A DNA stretch of 45,796 nt, taken from contig VXOR01000005.1 in assembly GCA_009840005.1 (NCBI GenBank), forward strand, positions 1-45,796. Reading direction: 5' to 3'. The notes below the pieces were generated by a model. That model saw only the letters and a list, made by a program, of their open reading frames with translations. It was not told the DNA's origin and made no database searches. The stretch comes from Gemmatimonadota bacterium (GTDB lineage: Bacteria; Latescibacterota; UBA2968; UBA8231). A program made the position numbers and the translations under genes. This document shows positions 15,745 through 25,382 of this stretch, piece after piece. Position 1 is the stretch's first letter, and each line of letters starts with the position of its first letter.

Positions 15745-18108
15745 GTGGACTACTCGATGCTGGGAATAGCTATATCCGCCGTTTTGGTCATGGGCCTAGT
15801 ACTGCCGACGCATGCCCAAATTGAAAAGAGCGATCTCTACATCGGTCTATTGCTCGATTTTGGGGCCGAGGCAACCGATGCAGGGAGTGAGTTGGCGCTC
15901 CTGCAGGAGGAAATCCACAAGGTGTTAGGGGTTGATAAGTCGGTCCATTTCCTCCCAGAGCACATGCGCTTCTCCGCTGAGCACGCAGACTATCTATCCC
16001 TAGCCAACGACCCGGCGGTTGATCTGATCATTGCCGCCGGGCCAGCAAGTGCCGCGATGCTGGCTACCCAAGGTGCCTTGCCCAAACCGACGATCGCCGT
16101 GGGGATACTGGACGTGGAATTACAGCAGATGCCCCTCGTCGATCCCGGCGTCTCCGGAGTGCACAATTTTACCTACGTCCTCAGTACCCACTCGATCCAA
16201 AAGGACTTGGCGGCGTTCCACCGCATCCATCCCTTTGCCCACCTAGCCGTCATCGTCAGTGAAAACCTGCAAGGCAAGCTGGATTTCGCGGGTTTATTCG
16301 AACGCCTCGCAGCGCCTTACGAGGTCCAAGTAGAGTTGGTTTTTTGGGGCAAGGAAGCGTCTCGCCCGGAGCTGAGCGACGCGGTTGACGCGGTCTATCT
16401 GGCAGTGGTCTTCGAGCGCTCACCCGAGGAAGTCGCCCTACTCGCCGAAGCCCTCGCCGAGCGCAAGCTGCCTTCCTTTGCCATGAGTCGCTCTTATGTG
16501 GATGCGGGAATAATGGCCTGTATCGGCGACGAGAGTGGCCGCGACCAGATTTTCCGCAAGCTGGCCCTGATTGTCGAGGGAGTCGCGCTGGGCGAGGAAC
16601 TGGCGGCGATGCCCGTGCAGTACAATCTCGACGAGCAATGGGTGCTCAATGCCGCAACAATTCGCCGGATCAATTTCGACCTCTCGTTTGAAGCGCTGTT
16701 TTCCGCCCGCTTCCTCAAGGCCGACGAACCCACTACTGATCGCCGCTTGAGCTTACAGGAGATTATTGCCGAAGGCTTGCAGAGCAACCTCGACCTGCGC
16801 ATTGAAAAGCGCAACGTCGATTTGGCCGGCCAAGATATGCGCCGAGCCAAGTCGTCCCTCCTGCCCACTGTAGAAACCTCGACCACCCTGTTGCAAGTGG
16901 ACCCAGATGTCGCCGAGCGCACCTTTGGTCAACAGCCCGAGCGCACCGGCGCGGGTACAGGTACCGTGCAACAGGTACTGTTTTCCGAGCAGGTCTTCGC
17001 CAACGTCAAAATCCAGCAGTACCTAGCCGAGGCCGCTCGGCACCAGGCCGATCTGGTCGCGCTCGATGTGGTGCTGAACTTGGCGACGGCCTATTTCAAT
17101 ATCCTACTGGCCAAGACCGGGGGACGCATTCAAGATGAGAACCTCGAGGTCTCGCGCCGCAACCTGAAAATTGCCCGCACCCGCAACGCCGTCGGCTATG
17201 CCGGCGTGGCCGACGTATTCCGCTGGGAGAGCGAAGTGGCTCGGGCCACCCAAGCCTCGATTGAGGCTTTCAACAACCTCTACCTAGCCCAAGTGCAACT
17301 CAACCGCTTGCTCAACCGGACGGATATCGGCGAGGAATTCGAGGTGGAGGATGCCCAGCTCTCCGACGAACTTTTTGGCCGCTTTGACCCGGCCCGCATC
17401 GGTCCTCTGATCGACCGGGCCGGCGATGTGGAGATCCTGACCGACTTTCTCGTCGCAGAAGCCCTGCAAAACATGCCTTCGCTCAAGCAGCTAGCAGCCA
17501 ATATGAAGGCAGCCGAACGCCAGCAGCAGATGAACCACCGGCTGTACTACCTGCCTACGGTGGCTTTGCGCGGACAGGCCGACTACACCTTCTGGCGCGC
17601 CGGCAAGGGAATGCCGCCGACCTCCTCCGATCCTGTCAACGGCACTTGGAACTTGGCCCTCCACTTCACCTATCCCCTCTTTCAGGGCAACCAGCGCAAG
17701 ATCGCCATCGACCAAACCGCGATTCAGCAGCAGCAACTCCGCCTCCAAGAGGAGAGTTTGCGCCAGCAACTCGCCCAAGCCGTCCGGGTGCGGATGACGA
17801 ACTTGGTATCCAAGCGCACCAACATACACTTTGCAGAAGTGGCGGCTGCAAGCGCGCAAAAAAACTTTGAACTGGTACAGGACGCGTACCAGAAGGGCCA
17901 ACTGGCAATCACTCAACTGGTGGATGCCCAACGAGCCGCCCTTTCCGCCCGTCAGGCCGAGGCCGGGGCCGTCTATGAATACTTGGTCAGCTATCTGCAG
18001 TTGGAAAACAGCATCGGGGGCTACACCATGTTCATGACTTCAGAGGAGCAGGAGGCCTTTGTCGAGCGCTTGACGGCCTTCTTCGCCCAAAGAAAAAATG
18101 CACCATGA
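15745..18108 (+). CDS. TolC-like outer-membrane efflux protein fused to an ABC-type solute-binding domain
   Basis: A 787-residue exported protein. A signal peptide (VLVMGLVLPTHAQ) ends near residue 25. Residues about 30-320 match the periplasmic ABC_sub_bind (TrpX-like) fold: YIGLLLDFG, DLIIAAGPASAAML, a hinge, VYLAVVFERSPEE and SFAMSRSYVDAG. Residues about 340-780 are an outer-membrane efflux protein with the long coiled-coil helices and repeated N/L/R pattern (LNLATAYFNIL, ARTRNAVGYAGVADV, VQDAYQKGQLAITQLVDAQ). TolC family proteins form the outer-membrane exit duct of RND pumps. It overlaps the membrane-fusion gene by ATGA and heads a complete tripartite operon. The start codon is GTG; an ATG four codons later is an alternative. 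The fusion is unusual. Confidence 0.85.
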   Translation: MDYSMLGIAISAVLVMGLVLPTHAQIEKSDLYIGLLLDFGAEATDAGSELALLQEEIHKVLGVDKSVHFLPEHMRFSAEHADYLSLANDPAVDLIIAAGPASAAMLATQGALPKPTIAVGILDVELQQMPLVDPGVSGVHNFTYVLSTHSIQKDLAAFHRIHPFAHLAVIVSENLQGKLDFAGLFERLAAPYEVQVELVFWGKEASRPELSDAVDAVYLAVVFERSPEEVALLAEALAERKLPSFAMSRSYVDAGIMACIGDESGRDQIFRKLALIVEGVALGEELAAMPVQYNLDEQWVLNAATIRRINFDLSFEALFSARFLKADEPTTDRRLSLQEIIAEGLQSNLDLRIEKRNVDLAGQDMRRAKSSLLPTVETSTTLLQVDPDVAERTFGQQPERTGAGTGTVQQVLFSEQVFANVKIQQYLAEAARHQADLVALDVVLNLATAYFNILLAKTGGRIQDENLEVSRRNLKIARTRNAVGYAGVADVFRWESEVARATQASIEAFNNLYLAQVQLNRLLNRTDIGEEFEVEDAQLSDELFGRFDPARIGPLIDRAGDVEILTDFLVAEALQNMPSLKQLAANMKAAERQQQMNHRLYYLPTVALRGQADYTFWRAGKGMPPTSSDPVNGTWNLALHFTYPLFQGNQRKIAIDQTAIQQQQLRLQEESLRQQLAQAVRVRMTNLVSKRTNIHFAEVAAASAQKNFELVQDAYQKGQLAITQLVDAQRAALSARQAEAGAVYEYLVSYLQLENSIGGYTMFMTSEEQEAFVERLTAFFAQRKNAP

Positions 18109-19214
18109 AGCGAGGTATCATGCCAAAGCGGAATTGCGAAGCGGCCGGGGTTTTTCTAGCGGCGATGGGCCTGTGGGTTGGCTGCGGCGGCGAACCACAG
18201 GTCGCCGAACCCATTCGCCCGGTAAAATACGCCGAAGTCCGTCCCGCCAGTGCCGTCCAGAGCCAGCGTTTTGCTGGCACCGCCAAAGCCGGTATCGAAG
18301 CTAAGCTCAGCTTTAGAACGGGTGGGCTTATCGAATCAATCAGCGTAAAGGTGGGCGACCAAGTCGGAGCGGGTCAGCGCATTGCCGCGCTCGACAACCG
18401 GGATGCAGTCCTCGCGCATCAACGGGCCAAGGCCGCGCTAGAAAACGCCCAAGTGCAACAAGCCAATGCCCAGTCTAGGCTCATTCGCGTGCGGCAACTC
18501 TACGAGGCCAACAATGTATCCCTCGCCGAGTACGAACAGGCCAAAAACGGTTTTGCCTCGGCCACGTCCAGCTACGAATCGGCTCAGAAGAGTTTGGATT
18601 TGCAGGAGCGCCAGCTAGGCTACAATGAGATATACGCCCCTGTCGCTGGCATAGTCACCGCGGTCCACAACGAGGTCAACGAAGTGATCCAAACTGGCGC
18701 GCCCTTGGTGGAGTTGAGCGCAGGCGAGGACATCGAAATGGAGGTAGGGGTGCCCGAGGGCTATATAGCCCAAATCCAGACCGGACAGCCGGTGCGCGTG
18801 CGTTTTTCCGCCCTGTCCGGCCTGGATTTTGCGGCCCAAGTGCGCGAGATAGCATACGCGCTCGACGCTTCCAGCACGTACCCAGTCATTGTGCAACTCG
18901 ACGCCCCTTCCCCGTCCATTCGGCCTGGTATGGCCGGCGAGGTGGAATTTCGCTTTGGCACCGGCGAGCCATCGGAGGACCCGCTCGTGGTGCCGGTCAA
19001 AGCGGTAGGGGAAGACGCCAACGGCCAATATGTCTTTGTCATAGACGAGGTTGACAAGGGCTTGGGGACGGTCCACCGTCGGCCAATCCGCATCGGCAAA
19101 CTGTTGGCAGACGGTTTTGTCGTGGAAGAGGGGCTCGCCGACCGGGAGTTGGTCGCGACCGCGGGCCTCAAATCGCTCTTGAACGGGATGAAGGTGCGCC
19201 TTTTGGCAGAGTGA
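18105..19214 (+). CDS. RND membrane-fusion (periplasmic adaptor) lipoprotein
   Basis: A 369-residue HlyD/AcrA-type adaptor, which bridges an inner-membrane RND pump and the TolC duct. The N-terminus is a lipoprotein signal with GLWVGC, placing C27 as the lipidated residue. The lipoyl half-motifs flank a coiled coil (about 95-165). The first half is KAGIEAKLSFRTGGLIE.I, and the second is YNEIYAPVAGIVTAVHNEVNEVI. The beta-barrel and membrane-proximal domains follow to the end (MKVRLLAE). Its ATG overlaps the upstream stop codon. The pump gene follows after a gap occupied by a mobile repeat element. The family and role are clear; the exported compound is not. Confidence 0.92.
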   Translation: MKRGIMPKRNCEAAGVFLAAMGLWVGCGGEPQVAEPIRPVKYAEVRPASAVQSQRFAGTAKAGIEAKLSFRTGGLIESISVKVGDQVGAGQRIAALDNRDAVLAHQRAKAALENAQVQQANAQSRLIRVRQLYEANNVSLAEYEQAKNGFASATSSYESAQKSLDLQERQLGYNEIYAPVAGIVTAVHNEVNEVIQTGAPLVELSAGEDIEMEVGVPEGYIAQIQTGQPVRVRFSALSGLDFAAQVREIAYALDASSTYPVIVQLDAPSPSIRPGMAGEVEFRFGTGEPSEDPLVVPVKAVGEDANGQYVFVIDEVDKGLGTVHRRPIRIGKLLADGFVVEEGLADRELVATAGLKSLLNGMKVRLLAE

Positions 19215-19242
19215 GACGCGCCCGGTTTGAATAGAACTATAC

Positions 19243-19400
19243 CTTAGTACACGACAGTAACGTTATACACGGACATCGTGGTCTAAGATGCTTCGTACTC
19301 CGCTTCGCTCCGCTCAGCATGACACGGTGAAGTAGCGCATCCACTTGTCATGCTGAGCGGAGCGAAGCATCTCAAACCACCTCTACTGTCGTGTACGTAG
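19243..19400. mobile_element. MITE-like palindromic element, copy A (158 bp) with 9-bp target duplication
   Basis: Imperfect 17-bp terminal inverted repeats, CTTAGTACACGACAGTA at 19243-19259 and TACTGTCGTGTACGTAG at 19384-19400, enclose a second inner palindrome (GATGCTTCG.. / ..CGAAGCATC, arms near 19287 and 19371). GAACTATAC occurs directly on both sides (19234-19242 and 19401-19409), as expected of a target-site duplication. There is no open reading frame, so it is non-autonomous. It sits between the adaptor and the pump gene, ending 10 bp before the pump ATG. Confidence 0.85.
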
Positions 19401-19410
19401 GAACTATACT

Positions 19411-22400
19411 ATGAACCTCACCCAAATTGCCCTAGAGAACAACCGCGTCACCATCGTGGTTTTGCTGGTCGTTGTACTGCTGGGCTTGGCCGGCTATCAG
19501 ACGATGCCACGCGACAGTATGCCCCCCTACACGATCCGCGTCGCCTCGGTGGTGACTAGCTTTCCCGGAGCCGGTCCCGAGCGAGTCGAAGCGCTGATCA
19601 CCAGCAAGATCGAGGAAGTCGCGCAAGAGTTGCCCGAGCTGAAAACCGTCACCAGTGAATCGCGGACCGGCCTGTCGGTAGTATCGGTACAACTCAAACA
19701 GGAAGTACCTCCAGAAGAACTCCAAGCCGTATGGGACCGATTGCGCCGCAAGATCGACACCATTCGCTCGGACCTGCCCGAAGGCATCCGTGGTCCCGAG
19801 GTCAAGGACGATGGGATCGGAGTGGTGTACGGCATTGTGATCGGCCTAACAGGGGATGGCTTCACCTTTGCCGAACTCGAGACCTACGCCAAAGACCTGC
19901 GCGACGACCTGATCAAGCTGCCCGACGCGGCCGAGGTAAGAATAAGCGGCATCCAAGAAGAGCGGATCTACCTGCAATTCAACGACGCCCGGCTGGCCGA
20001 GTTGGGCCTTTCGGCGCAAAAGATCAAAAACAGCATCGCCAGTACCAACATCGTTTTTTCCGGTGGCGAGGTCAGCCTAGAGGATGAACGCCTAGTGCTC
20101 GAACCGACCGGCAGTTACGCCGACCTAGACGATCTGGGGAGGACGTTGATTGCAGTGGGCAAGGACGGGAGCGTGTACCTCGGCGATGTAACCCGCATCG
20201 TGCGGACCTATGAGACGCCCCAGCAGCGCCTAGTCAAAATCAACGGTCAGCCGGGGCTGTCGCTTTCGGTGGCGCTCAGCGAAGGGGCCAACATCATCAA
20301 GTTGGGTGAGGAAATCGACCAACTAGTCGCCCTCCATCAAGCGCGGCTACCTCTGGGCATAACCCTCAACAGAGTGGCCTCCCAAGACTTTGAGGTAGAG
20401 AAATCGGTCGCCAACTTCACCAACAATCTCTTGCAAAGCGTCGCCATTGTACTGTTGTCCATGCTGATCTTTTTGGGACTCCGCACCGGTCTGGTCGTGG
20501 CCAGCCTCATTCCCATGACCATTGTCGCGACCCTTTTCGTCATGGGTCTGCTCGATCTCGGTCTCAATCAAGTGTCGCTAGCGGCGCTGATCATGGCGCT
20601 GGGCATGTTGGTGGATAATGCCATCGTGGTGTCCGAAGCGATTGTGGTCAAAATGGAAAAGGGCACCGACGCCAAAGAGGCTGCCATCGAATCGGCGCGG
20701 GAACTGGCCGTACCGCTCTTGGTCTCTTCGCTGACCACTTCAGCCGCGTTCTTGTCCTTCTTTCTGGCCGCGTCCATCATGGGCGAGATGATGGGGCCGC
20801 TGTTTAGTGTGATTACCATAGCCTTGCTCTCTTCTTGGTTGCTTTCCCTGACCATGGTCGCGTTGTTGGCGGTGTTTTTCATCCGAGTGAAACGGCAGGC
20901 CTCTCAGTCCGAGAAAAGTACTTTTATCGGTCGTCTCAACGGCCAGTATAAAGAGCTGCTCCTCAAGGCCCTTGCGCACCCCTATTCATTTATGGGGATC
21001 ATCGCCGGTTTGTTTGTACTGTCGCTTTTCGGCTTTGGTTTCTTGCCGTTTATCTTCTTTCCCGACAGTGAACGCAATCTGTTGACGGTAAATCTGAATT
21101 TGCCCTTGGGCACCAAGATCGAGACGACGACCGCCCGCGTGGAACGGCTTGAGGCGTATATCGCGGATAGCCTTTTGGTGAGCAAAAACCGCCAGCGCGG
21201 GGTAACGGACTGGGCGACCTTTGTCAGCGAGGGGCCACCCTCCTACGATCAGGGTTATCAGTCGGGCGAAGCCAACTCGGGGTACGCCCATATGTTGCTC
21301 AACACCAGTTCGGGCGACGATAACCAGTGGGTAATCGATCGCCTAGATGCCTTTTGCTTCCGCTCCTTTCCCGATGCCGAAATACGAGTTTCGCGGTTGG
21401 CGGGAGGCGGAGGCGGCAGTGACGTGGCCGTGCGGATAACAGGGCCGGATCCCAACGAACTGTTCGGCCTCGCCGAGCGCATCAAGCAAAAACTCAACGA
21501 AATATCCAGTGCACAGAATATCGGCGACAATTGGGGGCCCAAGATCAAAAAAGTCGTCGTTGACATCGACCAGTCCAAGACCCAGAATGCCGGCCTGACC
21601 AATCAGGATATCGCCCTTTCGTTGCAGACCGCGCTCACGGGGTTCAATACGGGAGCTTTCCGCGAGGGCGACCAGAGTCTCCCCATTGTCCTGCGCAACG
21701 AAAGCAGTCAGGATGTGGATGTGCGCCAACTGGAGAGCATCAACATCTACGCCCAAGGGTCGGGCAAAAACGTGCCGCTGGGACAAGTGGCGCAGATCGT
21801 GCCGCAGTGGCAACTCGCCAAGATCAAACGGCGCGACCTGTATCGCACCTTGACCGTAACCTGCGACACCAAAAGCGGTTTTACGGCGCAGGATATCACC
21901 GACGAGTTCATCCCTTGGCTCGAAGAAGACAGCAAATCTTGGAAACCGGGCTATCGCTACGAGTTGGGCGGCGAGTCCGAGCAAAGCAGCGAGGCCATGA
22001 GCGCGGTCGTCGCCAAACTGCCGCTGTCCGGCTTTACCATTCTGGCGCTGTTGATTGTCCAGTTCAACTCCTTCCGCAAGACCTTTATCGTGCTGAGCAC
22101 CATTCCGCTCGGCCTGATCGGGGTCATCGCCGGATTGCTCATCTTCCGCTCGTTCTTTGGTTTCTTCGCCTTTCTCGGATTGATCTCGCTGGCCGGTATC
22201 GTCATCAACAACGCGATCGTGCTCATAGACCGCATACAAATCGAATTGAACCAATCCGGGCGGGCGTCTATAGAGGCGATTGTCGCCGCGGCTCAGCAGC
22301 GTTTTCGTCCCATCTTGCTGACCACCTGTACGACGACGTTGGGGCTTATTCCCCTTTATCTTGGTGGTGGGCTGATGTGGGAGCCGATGGCGGTGGCCAT

Positions 22401-22485
22401 CATGGTGGGTTTGCTGTTTGCCACTGTGATCACCTTGCTGTTCGTGCCAGTGCTCTACAAAATTCTCTTCGCAGTCAAAAACTGA
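19411..22485 (+). CDS. RND multidrug-type efflux permease
   Basis: A 1024-residue inner-membrane proton/drug antiporter of the resistance-nodulation-division family (AcrB-like, 12 transmembrane helices, two large periplasmic loops). It starts with the usual first helix and PRDSMPPYT segment. The helix-4 signature GMLVDNAIVV has DN where AcrB has DD, a variant seen in several RND groups. Later helices carry GLIGVIAGLL and GLISLAGIVINNAIVL. The ATG is 11 bp from the repeat element, so the native ribosome site is not visible. Together with the TolC-like and adaptor genes it completes a pump. The substrate is unknown. Confidence 0.93.
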   Translation: MNLTQIALENNRVTIVVLLVVVLLGLAGYQTMPRDSMPPYTIRVASVVTSFPGAGPERVEALITSKIEEVAQELPELKTVTSESRTGLSVVSVQLKQEVPPEELQAVWDRLRRKIDTIRSDLPEGIRGPEVKDDGIGVVYGIVIGLTGDGFTFAELETYAKDLRDDLIKLPDAAEVRISGIQEERIYLQFNDARLAELGLSAQKIKNSIASTNIVFSGGEVSLEDERLVLEPTGSYADLDDLGRTLIAVGKDGSVYLGDVTRIVRTYETPQQRLVKINGQPGLSLSVALSEGANIIKLGEEIDQLVALHQARLPLGITLNRVASQDFEVEKSVANFTNNLLQSVAIVLLSMLIFLGLRTGLVVASLIPMTIVATLFVMGLLDLGLNQVSLAALIMALGMLVDNAIVVSEAIVVKMEKGTDAKEAAIESARELAVPLLVSSLTTSAAFLSFFLAASIMGEMMGPLFSVITIALLSSWLLSLTMVALLAVFFIRVKRQASQSEKSTFIGRLNGQYKELLLKALAHPYSFMGIIAGLFVLSLFGFGFLPFIFFPDSERNLLTVNLNLPLGTKIETTTARVERLEAYIADSLLVSKNRQRGVTDWATFVSEGPPSYDQGYQSGEANSGYAHMLLNTSSGDDNQWVIDRLDAFCFRSFPDAEIRVSRLAGGGGGSDVAVRITGPDPNELFGLAERIKQKLNEISSAQNIGDNWGPKIKKVVVDIDQSKTQNAGLTNQDIALSLQTALTGFNTGAFREGDQSLPIVLRNESSQDVDVRQLESINIYAQGSGKNVPLGQVAQIVPQWQLAKIKRRDLYRTLTVTCDTKSGFTAQDITDEFIPWLEEDSKSWKPGYRYELGGESEQSSEAMSAVVAKLPLSGFTILALLIVQFNSFRKTFIVLSTIPLGLIGVIAGLLIFRSFFGFFAFLGLISLAGIVINNAIVLIDRIQIELNQSGRASIEAIVAAAQQRFRPILLTTCTTTLGLIPLYLGGGLMWEPMAVAIMVGLLFATVITLLFVPVLYKILFAVKN

Positions 22486-22522
22486 TCTGCGGTTTTTAAC
22501 GACCAAACCAATAGGAGGCGTC

Positions 22523-23764
22523 GTGAAAGTTACTGAGATAGAAGTACACGAAATCAGCCTAGAGTACCAAGACTGGATCGCCTATCCGGTCAGCCACTAC
22601 CAAGGCGTGACTCGGCGCACAGTGTACGTGGCCCACACCGATACCGGTCTGAGCGGCCTCGGCGAGAGCGGCCGCACCGAGCCGCAGGAAGTAATCGACC
22701 AGTATGTGGGCAGCAACCCCTTCGAGTGGATGGGCGACGAAGTCTCCATCGGGCTGGGCACGGCCATGTACGATTTGATGGGCCAAGCCGCTGGCGTGCC
22801 GGTGTACAAGCTCTTCGGCCAGAAGTACCGCTCTTGGGTGCCGGTGGGCAGTTGGACCGTGTCGAGCGCCCCCAGCCACATGGCCGAGGCCGTGGAGCGC
22901 TACGCCGCCCAAGGCTACACTTGGCTCAAGTTCCACCTGTCGCCCTTTGAGAACGTATTCGACCAGACCGACGCCATGCAGGCCGTGGCTCCGCCCGGTT
23001 TCAAGATCCACTACGATTTCACCGGCGGCGGCACCGATGACTACATGCCGGATCTGCTGGCGAAGTTGGCCCAGTATCCCATTGCCGGCTGCTTTGAAGA
23101 CTCGATCAATGCCGGCGACACCTTGGCGTCGATTGACTTGCGCCGGCGCATTCCCCTGCCCATCGTGCGCCATCAAGCACCGCTGGACGCCACGTACGAG
23201 GTGCTGATGGGGGCGGGAGATGTGTACATGCGCGGCCACCAGAAATTTGGCGATGCGATTCGCGCCGCCGGTCTGTTCGCCGCTGGCAATATACCGTTCA
23301 TGCTGCAAAACGTGGGCGGCACGATCACCCGGGCCATGGTCTGCCACATGATGGCGACCTTTCCCTCGGCCACCTTTCACTTTGTCGACAGCAGCGAAAT
23401 TCTCAAGGACGAGGTGGTGCGCGAGCGCCTAGAGCCGGTCAATGGTCTCATCCGAGTGCCGGAAAAGCCGGGCTTGGGCTTGACCTTAGACCGAGACGAG
23501 TTGGAACGGCTAACGAGCCGGGAATTGCCCCCCATCAAGCCGTGGATCGTTAAATCGCAATTCGCCAATGGGACGCGGATGTACAATAGATACGACCCCC
23601 TGACAACGCGCCATTTCCTGATCCGGCCCGACTGGACCCGGGGCGGGCTGCCCCACAGCTACGCCGCGCCGATTGAGACCGAGTACTGGGACGACGACGG
23701 CACACCTGAATTTGCCCAGATGATGGCACGGTTGGTGGAGGAGAGGACGGTGTTGGAGCGATGA
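22523..23764 (+). CDS. Mandelate racemase / enolase-superfamily protein
   Basis: A 413-residue enolase-superfamily protein, an enzyme class that removes a proton next to a carboxylate, often dehydrating sugar acids. The N-terminal capping domain begins KVTEIEVHEIS. The barrel has WLKFHLS (KxH at the second strand), then metal ligands D165 (KIHYDF) and E192 (CFEDSI). The third carboxylate ligand is not obvious; IVRHQAP and MRGHQKFG occupy the region, so the metal site or chemistry may be unorthodox. The start is GTG with GGAGGCGT upstream. It is convergent with the TIM-barrel gene at 23772 (7 bp gap). The specific sugar acid is unknown. Confidence 0.83.
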   Translation: MKVTEIEVHEISLEYQDWIAYPVSHYQGVTRRTVYVAHTDTGLSGLGESGRTEPQEVIDQYVGSNPFEWMGDEVSIGLGTAMYDLMGQAAGVPVYKLFGQKYRSWVPVGSWTVSSAPSHMAEAVERYAAQGYTWLKFHLSPFENVFDQTDAMQAVAPPGFKIHYDFTGGGTDDYMPDLLAKLAQYPIAGCFEDSINAGDTLASIDLRRRIPLPIVRHQAPLDATYEVLMGAGDVYMRGHQKFGDAIRAAGLFAAGNIPFMLQNVGGTITRAMVCHMMATFPSATFHFVDSSEILKDEVVRERLEPVNGLIRVPEKPGLGLTLDRDELERLTSRELPPIKPWIVKSQFANGTRMYNRYDPLTTRHFLIRPDWTRGGLPHSYAAPIETEYWDDDGTPEFAQMMARLVEERTVLER

Positions 23765-23771
23765 GCGGTTG

Positions 23772-25343
23772 TCAGGACCGGTGTTGGTAGGGTCCTAAGT
23801 CTGGATCGACATACGCACGGTGGAAATTCCTGCCCTTGAGGTATTTGGTTTCCAACTCGACATCGGTCAGGGTACAGTAGGGATCGGCCAAATCCGCGTC
23901 GCGCTCCAATAGGGTTACTTCAATGCGGTTTTTGCCCCGCACCGGCCAGTGCGCCGCGTCCAACTTGAAAATGTGCCAGTACCCGCCCATCACCCGGTAG
24001 CGCGGGCCATCCATGTTGTAGAGCGAATTGATCTTGCGCCGCAAATCGTCGGGCAAAATTTGGCCGTTGAGCGCAAATTGGATGCGATCGGTCTCGACAT
24101 TGCCGTGGATGCGGAAGCGCAGCAAAACTTCGTGGACGCGGTCGGCCTCCCCCCATTTTTGCAAGTCGTCGGCAATGGTCAATTCCAATTCGACGGGTTG
24201 GTCCAGATCCAATTGACGCGGTAGCGGATTGGGCCGACTGACCGCAGGACCGTCTTGGGTGTTAGTGAGCAGGAAGTAGTATTTGTCCTTGGCCGCCATA
24301 ATGCTGGGGTAGGGCAGTTCCCTGAGCTTTTCGTAAAAGGACGCCTCATACGGCCACAAGTGAAACCACTCGGAAACATAGAGGCCGTCAACGCCTTGAT
24401 CCCAAAAATTGCAGGCTGCGGCCCGCAGCATGGACAGGGGCGCGTCGAGCAAGCGGTCGGAAAAGACCATGCCGTTCAAGGGGGCCAACAGGCGGCAGGG
24501 CGTCCCTTGGGTGAGGCCGAGGAATTCCGCGTAGTCGGCCTGCATCTTCAAGCGGTAGTTCTCGCCGAAGTTTTCCGCGACGATCACATCGACCAGACCC
24601 CGTTTGACCCACTCCTCCGGGTCGAGTCCAGCGCCGGCGCAATCTTCCAAGCGGTCGGGGATATGCACCACCAGCTCTTTGTCGGTGCCGCTTTGTTTGA
24701 CCGCTTCGTGGACGCGGCCGACCCAATCGGTCATCAGGGTGCGCCCAGCATCGATTTCGTCGGGGTGGAAGAAATAAGGCATTTGGTTGAGTTGTAGTTC
24801 AAAGCCGTCGGATGGATACTCGCTCATCACTTCTTCGACAATGGCAAAGCGCTCGTCGCGCACCTCCGGGTGCTTGAAGTCGAGGCCGTCCAAGCCGGGA
24901 TAGTCCGGGTCGAGATCGCCAGCCGCGCCAATTTCGAGGTGCTGATTCTCAATGCGGAAATTGGAGCAGCGCGTCGAGGCGTGGTCAACACCGCCGCGCT
25001 GTACGATCAGGAGGGGATAAACCTGAATGCCCAATTCGTGGGCCCGGTCGCAGACCAAGCGCAAGGGGTCGTGGCCAGCGTCGATGAGGGACTTGGCGTT
25101 TTGCCAAGCGCGGCGAAAGACGTAGTGATCCCAGACTTCGACGTTGTGCCCCATTAACTCGCTGGCCCGAGTGTCGTGCAGCATGGTGCGGCCCTCGCCC
25201 AAGCAGAAGGCGATGGCTTCGACCGGGGTGCCGGCCAATTCATCGACCAAGGCGATGTATTCCTCGGGGGCCATGGGCGGCTCGTAGCGGTAGATGTGGG
25301 GATGCCGACCGTCGTGGTAGTACATGATCTTGGGTTGATTCAT
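23772..25343 (-). CDS. TIM-barrel glycoside-hydrolase-like protein (paralogue of 13326-14894)
   Basis: A 523-residue protein with the same architecture as the gene at 13326-14894: an N-terminal IMYYHDGR strand, a long barrel, the acidic-residue segment DGFELQLNQMPYFFHPDE, the strand DVIVAENFG, and DGLYVSEWFHLW near the end of the barrel. A C-terminal beta-sandwich-like region follows (VEVTLLERDADL). It is related to family-10-like hydrolases by pattern, but the key catalytic pair is not clearly identified, so it may act on an unusual substrate or be non-hydrolytic. No signal peptide is seen. It runs convergently with the enolase-like gene and follows the sugar-isomerase gene 39 bp downstream, probably in one transcript. 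Confidence 0.65.
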   Translation of the reverse strand: MNQPKIMYYHDGRHPHIYRYEPPMAPEEYIALVDELAGTPVEAIAFCLGEGRTMLHDTRASELMGHNVEVWDHYVFRRAWQNAKSLIDAGHDPLRLVCDRAHELGIQVYPLLIVQRGGVDHASTRCSNFRIENQHLEIGAAGDLDPDYPGLDGLDFKHPEVRDERFAIVEEVMSEYPSDGFELQLNQMPYFFHPDEIDAGRTLMTDWVGRVHEAVKQSGTDKELVVHIPDRLEDCAGAGLDPEEWVKRGLVDVIVAENFGENYRLKMQADYAEFLGLTQGTPCRLLAPLNGMVFSDRLLDAPLSMLRAAACNFWDQGVDGLYVSEWFHLWPYEASFYEKLRELPYPSIMAAKDKYYFLLTNTQDGPAVSRPNPLPRQLDLDQPVELELTIADDLQKWGEADRVHEVLLRFRIHGNVETDRIQFALNGQILPDDLRRKINSLYNMDGPRYRVMGGYWHIFKLDAAHWPVRGKNRIEVTLLERDADLADPYCTLTDVELETKYLKGRNFHRAYVDPDLGPYQHRS

Positions 25344-25382
25344 AGCGCGATCCCTTTCATTGCAAATAAGCGGGCCGGCCCC

